A DNA stretch of 64,000 nt. It comes from Gremmenia infestans. Its lineage: Eukaryota > Ascomycota > Leotiomycetes > Helotiales > Hamatocanthoscyphaceae. Below the pieces are notes generated by a model. The model was not told where the DNA came from. It did not search any database and saw only the letters and a program-made list of their open reading frames with translations. How positions within the stretch are numbered: position 1 is the first letter of the stretch; each line of letters begins with the position of its first letter. The DNA is taken from positions 372,001 through 436,000 of the forward strand of contig JAFEVB010000010.1 of NCBI GenBank assembly GCA_032629725.1, written 5' to 3'. Shown here piece by piece: positions 20,465 to 30,682 of the stretch. Position numbers and translations under genes: made by a program.

Positions 20465-22065
20465 GATGGCTAGCGAATGTGAAAAGCGAGTGACTTTGAA
20501 GCAAAGAAGCGAATGTGGGTGACTCCGAAGAGTTTATAAGCAAGAAGCAAAGACTTTTGAAGGTTGGGAAAAGAAAAATGGAGTGCGATGGAGCACAAAG
20601 TGAAGAGACACGACGTTTTAATAAGAAGACTCGACGCAGGTAGGCCGGTGGCTATTGTTCTTTCCTTGCAAGGCCCCATGCAACAATTCAGCATGGCAAA
20701 GGCTTCCATCGATGGTCGGTGGTTGCACTTGCCACGGCGAGCCGGCCAGTGAAATGATATCACAGGGAGAAACATGAAGATTCGAGGGCTGTCATTGGCC
20801 TCATCGACGGTATAGAGAGAATGGCAGTTACGGCACAGATGCGATGCGCAGGGGGGTTGATGCAGAAAAACAACGGTTAAAAGAAAAACGCAGGTACAAG
20901 TCGAGTACCTTCCCTTTTCCATTGGACCAATGCAATGCGCACCATAGGGGAGACAAGACAAGGCCCCAATCTAGGAGTAGCGAGCTATTTAAGGTTGGCG
21001 AATCGTAGAATTGCGGCGCGCGATTGGGTCCTCTTAAGCCATCGCATCGTATTGATGCGCCCGTCGCCTGTGTTCGTATCGAAGAGATAGATTGGCGATA
21101 GATTTGCTTGCGGGGAGACCATGCGCCTTTTGGTGCCACCTCCCACTCCCGCTCGAAGCCTCCGAGTCAAAAATCCCGAGGCTGATGAAAGAATCCCTGC
21201 TCGGCGAGCGAACGTGGTTTCTGTGCATGCTTCGGAAATTGCGAAAGTTTTTGTGAAACGGATTGAACAACTGCAACGGGTAATTGATACGGTACTGTAT
21301 ACAGTATATTGTTCTTCGAGAGCTTTCGTTTTTCGAGTTCTCTGGAGACTTCCCCATCTGGAAGGTGATGTGAGGTGGGCAGCCGTATATGCATGTGAAA
21401 AACACGAGCGCATCATTCGAGTTCGCCGCACCACCACACCGATGACTCGGAAATATCATCTCAACTCTCGAGTCTCAACTGACGGAATTGGACCACGATA
21501 CCTTTTAATAGCATTGTCTGCAGACCTGCCGTTGCCACTGCAACTATCAATCAGAATTCCCGCTCCTTCTCAAGGAAGACCATCTCCGCTATTTGGTCAT
21601 ATCTCGATTACCGTTCTATATTACCTGTATTAAGGCCTGTGGATTGAACATCGGCTCAAGATACCAGAGGGAGAGATGATAACCAACGCAAATCCATGGC
21701 CACAAACACACCGATAACAGACGCAGTGACCTCAATTCTGTTGTGACAAACAGCCACCTCAGAGGTTCCTGGAAATATTGAAATCGCGTTACACAGCCTG
21801 GCCACAGTCTCGGATTCAGCCGAAATTCCATCGCATACTTTCGACCTACATAACATAGTTGGACGAAACTTCATCTTACGATCTCTGCATTTACGGTACG
21901 CGGCCTTCTCAATAACCATTCTTGAGATTTACACGACATTGGTTCCTTCATGAACATAGTCAGCTGCCTTGTCGTTAATATAGGAGCGTACAGGAATTCG
22001 TAATTTCTGAACCGTCGAGCCTCGCGTCAGCAAGTTGTGGTGTCTGGTCTCGGAACGCCGTTATA
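20465..22065. other. Intergenic, no gene seen
   Basis: About 1.6 kb between the wall protein start and the left end of the Tc1 element. Overlapping short frames occur on both strands, but none carries motifs or consistent splice signals. Confidence 0.55.
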
Positions 22066-22104
22066 CTATCCCCCCCCCCTTAATAAAGAGCATTTGTGGG
22101 CCTT
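22066..22104 (+). repeat. Left terminal inverted repeat of the Tc1 element
   Basis: Starts CTAT followed by ten C, then TTAATAAAGAGCATTTGTGG. Differs from the right end by one extra C in the homopolymer. Confidence 0.92.
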
Positions 22105-22209
22105 TTACGTAAATGCATCGCCACGCTGGCAAGGGGGTTTAGCAGGGGTTCTAAGCCAATCAAATTAGGGCTCCACATAGCAAAAATGAGGCTATTCGCA
22201 TCCTTCTAT

Positions 22210-23727
22210 TTAGTATTTTGTTGGGCCTCCTCTAGTACTAATTACAGCTTGACACCTCCTCCACCACGAGTTATAAAGAGTAGTGATATAGCTTTCAGGT
22301 ACAGCATCCCAGGCTTCCTGGACCAGCGCTTTTAGCTGTGGTAGAGGGATTCTACTAGCATCATAATATGCCTCATAGTAATGCTCCTAAATCCAGTTTT
22401 TCATCCAATTCCATATATGCTCTATAAGATTTAGATCAGGAGAGTACTGCGGCCACTTAATATAAGGGATACGCCAACGAGCTATATTTGCAGCAGTCTC
22501 TCTAGATACGTGTGGTTTAGCATTATCCTGCATCCAAATAACCCTCTCTCCAGCCCCTTCCATAATCCGAATAAAACGCTCTGCATTACTTAGAACCAGG
22601 GCATCATACATAGCAGAATCTATGCAGCCCTACTCCTTCTTTAAAAAGAGGCCAAATCCTTTCTTTCCATTCCAAATTGATCCGCAAAACATCTAGGCAG
22701 GCCTTTTGCTATACTTATGCAGTAGATTTTCAGGCTAATAGCAATCACTGCTATCTGTTAAGACGGTCACATATGACTGCGTATGTGCCCCTCCCATAGC
22801 CCATACTTCATCCAAAAACATCTGCTAGAAGAGCCTTTCTCTAGACTAGTGGATAGCCTTATTTGCAAAGTCTAGGCGCTCTTGCTTTACTTCTGGATCT
22901 TCTGAAAACCCCTTTCTTTTAGCAATCCTCCAGCTATATCCTAATGTATGCATCGCCGTTGAGATAGCCTGTGGGCCGCAGTTTTGTAAGCCCAATTTAG
23001 GAGCAAGAGAGGGAATATGTCGAAAAGCAACATGCCTGTAAGAGGGCGATTCTAAGACCCACTGGCGGAGCCTTTCACGCTGCGGGGTCCGAATTTTAGG
23101 GTGTTTTCGGCCGCAATTGCCTGCTTTTTGAGGGGTTGGACGAGAGGTTTTTGCCCGTTGGATTTGGGCATCTGTAAACCTGTATTTGGCCTTGATTTGG
23201 GCTGTAGGGATACCAAAATCCAGGGCTGTTTTGATGCGAATACGGTCGCTACGCGTAGTAGGAAGAGCATATTGCTTAATTGGCGTCTGCGGAGGTAGCG
23301 GGGCAGGTGAAAGAGGTGAAGAAGGCGATGGAGGTGAAGGAGGTGAAGGCATAGAAGGCCATCCCTGCGTGGAAGAGGGAGGCTCTCCCTCAGTAGAGGA
23401 GGCAGAAAGCTCGGGGGTAGTGAAAGGTGCTTGCGGTCGATAAGTGAAGTCTGGCTGAAAAGGTGGTGGTGTAGGAGGTGGCCCTGGAAGGCCTTCTGCT
23501 TTTTCAAGAAGGCGCTGAAGTGAAGAAGGCCATGGATTAATTATAGTAGGTGTAGGCGCTACTAGAGGTAAAGTGAGAGGAGCAAATGGAAGAGGAGAAG
23601 CGAGATCCCTAACTTGAGCTTGTATCTGGGACCACGTTAGCGCTAGAGGGTCGATTTGACTCTCAGGAGACTCCTAAGAGTCAGGGATTATATGCTGTTG
23701 GTAGTACGGGCTGATATTATCACTCAT
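22210..23727 (-). pseudogene. Tc1 transposase (DD34E) with seven TAG stops
   Basis: One frame from an ATG at 23727 to a genuine TAA at 22210 covers about 505 codons. It has a Pro-rich N-terminus, a helix-turn-helix region (RIKTALDFGIPTAQIKAKYR), a second DNA-binding region, and the catalytic triad of Tc1 proteins: LDEV, WMQDNAKPH and YSPDLNLIEHIW, with exactly 34 residues between the second Asp and the Glu. The frame is interrupted seven times, and every interruption is TAG. C-to-T change at CpA turns CAG (Gln) or, on the other strand, TGG (Trp) into TAG, so this is what repeat-induced point mutation would leave. No frameshift is needed to read through the whole gene. Confidence 0.9.
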
Positions 23728-23891
23728 ATTGCATAGAGAGGTCTAAATAGCTTCGTTTGTGGATAAAAAGGGGCTGAAATGGGCTGTATGCTCACTTGAA
23801 GTATTGCTGACATAAGAGGAAAACCAGAAGATTCTACTGGCTAAGCACCCTAGCTTACTCCCTTGTCAGATCTTCACTCTCCTGTGGGGCT

Positions 23892-23929
23892 AAGGCCCAC
23901 AAATGCTCTTTATTAAGGGGGGGGGATAG
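23892..23929 (-). repeat. Right terminal inverted repeat of the Tc1 element
   Basis: Reverse complement of the left end with nine instead of ten C; followed by TA at 23930-23931. Confidence 0.92.
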
Positions 23930-24681
23930 TAGATGAAAAAACCTCTCCAAATACGAGTAACTGGAAATGCATCGAGATATTATTGGGAATCTCTAAGACG
24001 GGTAACAAGGTTCTTCCCGGCTTTAAAAGGCTGGCCGGGTCGCGGTCGGACAAATGATGTAAGTTAGGCTGAGAGGGTAAAGACAAAGGGGACCCTACCG
24101 TGCTCTGCATACTCTCATTCAATTCGCGATCGCCCCTATGTCAGACATAATTCCTCCACCGATCATTTCAGAACGTCCCTGGTGGCACGTCTTCCCCGGC
24201 TTTGCTCCACAGCTTTGCTCCCCCCCCTCCTAATGGCGTTGTGTAATCCGCTACTGGCAACAAAGGCCTCCTCGAGACACAGTTTGAGCCTGCCATGGAT
24301 GCACATCTCGCCCTAGATAGTTTGGCTTGATATCTGGCGATGAGATTATGTGACATTGATACCCCATCCATGAGTCTCTCGGCCTCTTCCAGTCATTTTG
24401 TTGTTCGAGGGTGTTGAATAGCATTTAAGTATCAGTGTATATGATGTTTGAAGGAATGCAGATGTCTGCTCGGGATTAACATGCTGCTGAGGCAAGTGAG
24501 GCGGGACGATTGCGATCATTTTTGGCGCCCCGCCCCCCCGCGTTCAAAGTGCCGCAGATCACAATCTTTCTGTTCTTTAGAGATTGTCGTACTTTTTTTC
24601 TGAGCTTCAGTCATAGCAGCTTCCAATCCTCATCGGCATGAAACAAAAGCGCACAATTATCCTAAAATCTCCATACTGCTC
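23930..24681. other. Intergenic, no gene seen
   Basis: Sequence between the transposon and the 3' end of the P450 gene. Two short C-rich runs (near 24222 and 24530) are present; no coding signal. Confidence 0.55.
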
Positions 24682-26684
24682 TCAGTTCTTTCTTTCCTTC
24701 AGTGTGACTATAAAGTCCGGCTTGTCCCAAAATATGAAAACTTTCTGCTCGTTCCATCGCGCACTCTCCTCGCATAAGCTAATGTCAAAGTGCCACAACA
24801 TCCGCGCCAGAATAGCCCTCATCTCCGCCATTGCAAGATGCTACTCCATGATAAGTCTCTACTCCCTAATCTTAGAACCCCGACTTACCTGACCGATACA
24901 ATTCCTTGGGCCAATAGAAAATGGCTGCAACGCACTTCGTTTGTCTGACGCAAAATGTTGATCGTCAAGCCAGCGCTCGGGGGCGAACGTTTCCGGGTCC
25001 GTGAAGTTGGATGCCGAGTGGTAGGTGGCGAAGTGGGACATGCCGACGGAGACCTGCCTCTTTGCTCAGTATTCTACATGGTCGCGGGAGCAGAAGGGAA
25101 AGGAAAAGGAGGGATTCAATATGAATTAGACTTACGTTTTCGGGGATATGATGTCCATTGATGACTGCACCTCCGGGTTGCGTTCTCCGTGGCAAGATGC
25201 CTGGAACCGGGGGGTATAAACGCAAACCTTCTTGGAGACAAGCATTGAGATACGAGAGCCTTGCGAGATTGACGACATTCATATCTGCGGGGTCTAGGAA
25301 AGAAGTGCGGAGTTCGGTTGTAAGTTTTGATAGTGAGGGTGGGGTTTTGAGGAGATAAAATAGGGCGCCGCTTAGTAGGGTAGCGGTTGTTTCGCTACCA
25401 GCTACGATCAATGTTCCTGATGCCTTGATGATTTCTGCTCGGCTCATTCCCTTCTCGTCGTTGTGGCGGAGGATATCGCTAATGGTACTTGTCAGCAATG
25501 CTTAGACAGAGTGACGGGCAAGTAAGACCTCATGAAGTCTCGTCGGTTAGTTTGAGTGTCTAGGCGTCGGGATGATTTCTCTTTGGTGTATCGTCGATGC
25601 TTTTCCTTCGCCGTTCTGAAGCGAGAGAACAGCGTCATAAGAGCCAGCATGGGGATATCCAATATCGGATAATCGTGTAAGATATGCTGAAGCCCTATGA
25701 ATTTGATAAACTGAAAAACGTTGGCGATCCAAAAGTTGTATTCTTCAGTCTTCAAGACATCGAAAGGTTCTCCAAAAGCCTAAGTATCGATGTATTATAG
25801 TCAGCGGGACCTATAAGATTAGAGGTTGGGACCATGCTTTATATCAATTGACTACCATAGCCTAATTAAAGAGCGAGAGTTGCCAAGCATCCGAGATAGG
25901 AAATGTTGATTCAAAGAATGGACTTACCAAGTCGCCAATAAGGTCGAATGTAGTAAAATTAAACCAGTGAACCATATTTACTTTGCCGTTCTCAGGTCCA
26001 GTAACTTTCTCATGGAGCTTTTGAATTAACAGATCGAAGTAAGAATTCAGAATAGGTTCTTGCTCACGGAGAGCAGACTCCGACAACGCATGACTCATCA
26101 GACGCCTGATTCTCGAGTGATCCACATCATTGGCCGCTACTGGGAATGAGGAGAAGATCGGATATAGGCTCGGGGTTACACACAGAGGATCTCAGCAATC
26201 CCATCACTGCTTCCACTGTACAAATCTGGATCCTTCGGGATCGTTTTCTTCCCGTGACGCTGACCATAAATATCTAATGTCTTGAGTCAGTGAAAGATCC
26301 GGCTTAACAATTTGCAATTGAGGATGTTCACACCTTGCCATGCTTCAGCACTGGTAAATGATACAGTTCCCGGAGATACACGGACGATGTCTCCATAGCG
26401 ATCATGCAATGCTTTCCAATTCGATACTTGGTGCCCCGTCAATGTTTCCCAGTTTCTTTCCAGGTGAAAAGCGCCCCTTGATCTCGGACCTGGGATCTTC
26501 GCGAGGGGGTGGAAGGTGATGTTGTATAGTGCAACGCCTAAAGAGTAAACGGTGTACTATATCAATCAGCTAAAGCTAGTTGGCTCCACGTGGAAGCACA
26601 GGAAGCTCTTACTGAAATGCACAAAGCTACTACGATGGAATATAACCCCACAGACTGCAGGGGAGGAATGGAGGCGGAGAACAT
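24682..26684 (-). CDS. Cytochrome P450 monooxygenase, eight exons
   Basis: Exons 26684-26613, 26556-26334, 26273-26184, 26139-25928, 25779-25529, 25487-25136, 25053-24889 and 24840-24682 splice to 507 residues, the normal P450 length, with every phase consistent. It has an N-terminal membrane anchor (GLYSIVVALCIS), the Pro hinge FHPLAKIPGP, helix C region DHSRIRRLMSHALSESALRE, the signature FDLIGDLAFGEPF, I-helix AGSETT (312-317), the ExxR pair E369/R372, PERW, and the haem loop FSIGPRNCIG with axial Cys452. It is an ER membrane, NADPH-P450-reductase-dependent oxygenase. The overall look is that of the large isotrichodermin C-15 hydroxylase-like (CYP65-type) group; substrate unknown. No biosynthetic backbone gene is near it. 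Confidence 0.93.
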
Positions 26685-27452
26685 GGTTCTTGATATATAT
26701 CAAGTAGAGATAGAGCAGAGGTTTGATATTGGAATGCAGGATATGAAGGTTACAGAATGGGGAGATGGTATGTTGTCGCAGCCTAGCATTCTGACTAATC
26801 ATACATCTTGATGCCACGTGACGCTAGCTTAGTGCCTTCGTGGGCCCTCTTTTACGTGATGGTTAGGTCCAGCTAGCGGTTGCTGTAACGAAATTAGAAA
26901 TAGTGCAGCTCAAGGGCCCCATCACGCTCTGAGGTGATATTTCATGACAGGAATACTCTGTACAAATCCGAACTCGAAGAAGTGTATGGAATAAAACTTT
27001 GAAATCTTCGTCCATTGAAAAGAAGTTAGAAAGAACGAAATGCTATGTTTCTCCCCGCTCTAATGGTGCAAATAGCTGCAATGAAGAATAGGGAATCGCG
27101 ATACAACAAAACCATCCAAAGTGACACCTACTAGATCGTCTTGGATTGCATTTCGAAATTTAACTTTCCGAATAAATTCAGTTCTCGGGATCTTTTTGAA
27201 GGCCTTCTGTCACTATTCCCATCTCGAGGAGCCGGGGAAACTGTCAGAACCACTCTCTAATTTCTTGAAGCGGCAGTTGAATGCTATTGCAACATATTAG
27301 GGTTTACTGATGAAACATGTCCCTTGGACTTAGCTTAACGTATTCCAATTCTCTTTTACAATCCCCTGTTACCTATCACCCATCTAAACTCCAAGGTATC
27401 ATATATATCCTACAATCCCCACCTGAAAACCCCCCAAACCCCTCATGACATC
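26685..27452. other. Intergenic, P450 upstream region
   Basis: About 770 bp between the P450 start and the stop of the RGS-LOV gene, both on the minus strand. It should hold the P450 promoter. A CACGTGA E-box core lies at about 26815-26822. Confidence 0.5.
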
Positions 27453-29461
27453 CTAATCCTTAGGTGCAATACTCAACATAACAAATCTCACACACCCCTC
27501 CGCGTCCTTAAGTGGCGTCCAGTGCGTAACATACCTTTCCTCCATCCTCTTCAACTTCTTTTCCTTATCTCCCAAAAACCAATTCCCGCCTTTCACCTCG
27601 GCGAATCCTGTCAACAACCCCGTCTCGACGCTCACTGCGTTACCTTTCTGCAGCGCTTCTCTGACTGTAGTTCTGAACTCCTTAGAAGCACTTGAAGAAG
27701 CCGAAGAAGAAGTGTGTTCTGAGAGAACCTTGAAAACATCTTTGTTGTAGATAGGTGCGATGCTGCCGTTCGGGAGGTTGAGACACAGAATGTCGATTAT
27801 GCCGGGTGTGTAGTGTTTTATGGAAAGTGCTTGAGTGGGGGCATGGTATTCCATGCAAATGTACTGATTTACTCGTCAGCTGCTTTCCCGTTCGAAATAG
27901 TCAACAAACTCACCTTTGAATAGGCAGTATAAAATGCCTCCACCTGCGTTGTAAAAGTCATCTTGCCAAGTTTGTTAACCAATTCCGGCTCCTGCCCTGC
28001 CTCATCCATAACCAATACTTTCTTCGCAGTCGGGCGCTTTGAGGGACTATACTTCCGCCAGCTTTTAAAGAATTTGCTCTTAACTTTGCCGGTATTGAGC
28101 GCGGAATTTCGGCTCCGTATGCTGGTCGGTCTATTCTTAGCGTCTATTTCATCTAATTCGTCGTCATTTATGCTTAAAATGCGCAATACATCGTTGTAAG
28201 AGTGTACAGTAGTGGAGCAATTAATCTGGCCGCCGAGGAAGAAGGCAACTTCACCCCGCTCATCGAGTAAGGGGGAAACGTAAAGGAGATTCCAAAATGG
28301 GTCGCCATTTTTGCGGTAATTGAGCAGAAGCTCGACGGTTTCCTCGCAGGAATCAATGGCCGTTCGGAGGCGTCGGGGCGCGCTTTGATCAGTGAGCTCT
28401 CCTTGCAAGAAGCGGCAGTTGCGAGGAATAATTTCTTTGCGGTTATAACCGGTGACCGAGATAAACCCATCTGAGGCATACATAATAGGGTTGTCTGCTA
28501 TACTAACTTATGGGTTAGCTTCGAAAGTTGGAGAATTAAGAACCAAATACCTTGGATCTGTCAGAACGAAGCAATCCCCCAAACCTTGGAATCTCTCTCG
28601 GTGATCTGCAAGTGCTGATGTGGCAGATGCTGTGACTTGATGTTTGACAAATCGAGGATATATCTCTTTCTGTAACCGTTTCTCGATATTATCTTGCGGG
28701 CTTAAGAAAATGTTTTCCAAACTAGGAATTGTGAACTGTGAAGCATGTCTAATGTCGGCTTGTACTCGTTTGACCTGTGAATTGGAAATGTTTATTTGTC
28801 GAGGTGCATCCGCCGAGGTATAAGTGGATTGGATGGTGCCAAGCAACTGCGATGCTTCGTCAAGCAGGCGGTTGAATTTATCGACCTGAAGGATATGAGT
28901 TAACAATCGGGCAGAGGCAATCCACAGGTATGTATATACTTTCTGCAAAAACTCCATGTTCTCTCCACATGCTCGACTCTGACAAAACCTCAACAGTCGG
29001 TGCGCTGTGGTTGGATTATGTAGAACAAGATGAAAGACCTCAGAACTGAAGAAGTCCGTGACATTATTTCCATTATTTCCGCCACTATTGGATGAAGTGC
29101 CGTCTATTTTGCCATTTCCGCTGTTTGTGCTGTTGGTATTCTCATTGTCAGTCTTCCTCACACAACTCATGCTGGTTCTTTCTTTGGTGCCTCCATCTAA
29201 CCTAGCATTAGAAGGTCCCGCACGCAAATCTTGTCCGTCCCTTGAACTTGGCCGCCTATTTACAGACAAATTATCTTTCCTGACGTTTGCAATAGGATGT
29301 GAGGCCAGCGGAGAAGGTAGGGGTAAAGGTGCGGTTCTATTGAAGCTAATCGCAAAATCGTTGTCACTTGGGTTGAGATGCTGAGGCATTGTTATCGACT
29401 GTGGGTTTTGAAATAATTTATCAATTAAGTCTGAGATTTCGGGATCTTGGAGAGGAGACAT
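27453..29461 (-). CDS. RGS-LOV blue-light photoreceptor
   Basis: Exons 29461-28551, 28502-27914 and 27863-27453 encode 636 residues. A low-complexity N-terminus (1 to about 150, with Asn/Ser/Gly runs) leads into an RGS domain (from SSEVFHLVLHNPTTAHRLLRF to about 280), then a LOV domain that starts DNPIMYASDGFISVTGYNRK and has the flavin-adduct motif RNCRFLQ with Cys333 and the conserved Gln in FFLGGQINCS. A basic helix (VKSKFFKSWRKYSPSKRPTA) follows, then a C-terminal globular part. The order RGS-LOV-basic helix-C-terminal domain is that of fungal RGS-LOV proteins such as Botrytis BcLOV4, which bind FMN and go to the plasma membrane in blue light through a polybasic amphipathic helix. The same behaviour is inferred here, linking light to G-protein signalling. 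Confidence 0.92.
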
Positions 29462-30682
29462 AATTATAGAGAAAGAAAAAAGTGACGACGCTGAGGCGAC
29501 GATCGAATAAACCAAAACTGAGCTGGTCAATGACAAGTATTGAGTCCCTAAATCCGGCGGTATTAGCAGCAGCGGGGTTATATAGCTTTTAGATCATCGA
29601 ACGTTTTTCCCGGAAAAGGCTTAAAAGGGGGTGGGTTTGAGCGGCGCGTGGGACTAGTAGAATTAAGGTTTTAGCACGATTAGAAATCAATCAGAATGCA
29701 TTCCCTTCTAGGAAACCTATATCCAGACTCGCGGCAGCTCATTTGTCCATTGCGGACAGATTCCCAGAAAAGCACACTATTGAGAATTAGAATAGCCTCG
29801 CTGGAAGCAAATTTGATAAGCGGAAAGATGGGAAAACGCGTAGATACCAACATTGAAATACAAAGCAACACTATACCCAGAATCTAGGATCCAGGTTCCA
29901 TCAAATTTCCTAAATCGACCACGAACCCCAGCCAAACCTGGTGGATATTTCCGCAAAATCTGCTGGCGCAAGTCTAGGGAGCTTACCCAATGAAGTCTAA
30001 GCACTGGAAGATGGGAGATAAGGAAACGGGCGCACAGCAACTCAGCGGTCCCGGTATTCTATTTATAATTTCAAGCTTTTGAAGTCAAGGTTGCTTTTCG
30101 TTGGAGACGACGTTTGATTGGTAAAGTACGGATAAACTTTGTATTGTCGACATTCGTCTAATAAAGTTGATTATCCATCACGCAAATACAAGGGGATCTA
30201 TTAATGATGTCACTGCGCCCAGCCCCATGGAGACTTGCAAGTTTATCTAGTGGACTAGTTCTACGGGGCTTACAAGGATGTTGCCGTGTTATCGCGAAGT
30301 ACGAAGTATTTACCGAATCTTCGTATACGCACGTATAGGATCCGAGATTCTGTGGGGTATCATTAACGTTTCAAGGAGGAGACTCGGTACTCCGTAGGGT
30401 GTTATGTTTTCTGAGTGATGCAGCCGGGAATTCTTGCTGGTATTTAGTTTAGCCTTACTATCCGTCAGCTGCGATCGATTTATTCGCTGTCTTTCCCAAG
30501 TACCAGCATGAATCATATTCATCGCAGATTTGAAGTCTGATCGCAAGATTGAAGCCCGATCTAAGCGGTCCCTCGACCAAAGCGTGCCTTGCCGTTGATA
30601 ACTCAGCCGCACCCGGCATTTATAAACTGACCAATTCTAGCGTAAAAACATTTTCTGAAAGTGGGTTTTGGTAAATACATTC
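29462..30682. other. Intergenic, upstream region of the RGS-LOV gene
   Basis: 1.2 kb with no supported gene. It contains a TATA-like element for the RGS-LOV gene (29579-29585) and one copy of TACTCCGTA at 30388-30396. Confidence 0.55.
29579..29585 (-). promoter_or_regulatory. TATA-like element of the RGS-LOV gene
   Basis: CTATATAA on the minus strand, about 118 bp before the ATG at 29461, the usual distance for a fungal TATA box. Confidence 0.45.

Larger units (their letters stand above)
22066..23929 (-). mobile_element. Tc1-type DNA transposon, 1.86 kb, both ends present
   Basis: Terminal inverted repeats of 38-39 bp at 22066-22104 and 23892-23929 begin CTATC, contain a run of 9 or 10 C, and continue TTAATAAAGAGCATTTGTG. 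The element is flanked by TA on both sides (22064-22065 and 23930-23931), the Tc1/mariner target duplication. One transposase frame runs on the minus strand. With intact ends it could in principle be moved in trans, but its own transposase is dead. Confidence 0.95.

Noticed and set aside
22210..23727. TAG read as a sense codon in the transposase
   Set aside because: The nuclear genes in this window use ordinary stops, including TAG (for example at the end of the RGS-LOV gene), and RIP explains a TAG-only pattern without recoding.
24682..29461. Secondary-metabolite cluster around the P450
   Set aside because: No polyketide, peptide or terpene synthase and no dedicated transporter or regulator adjoin it; the Zn2Cys6 gene, SDR and DHA1 gene are 13-26 kb away with unrelated genes between.
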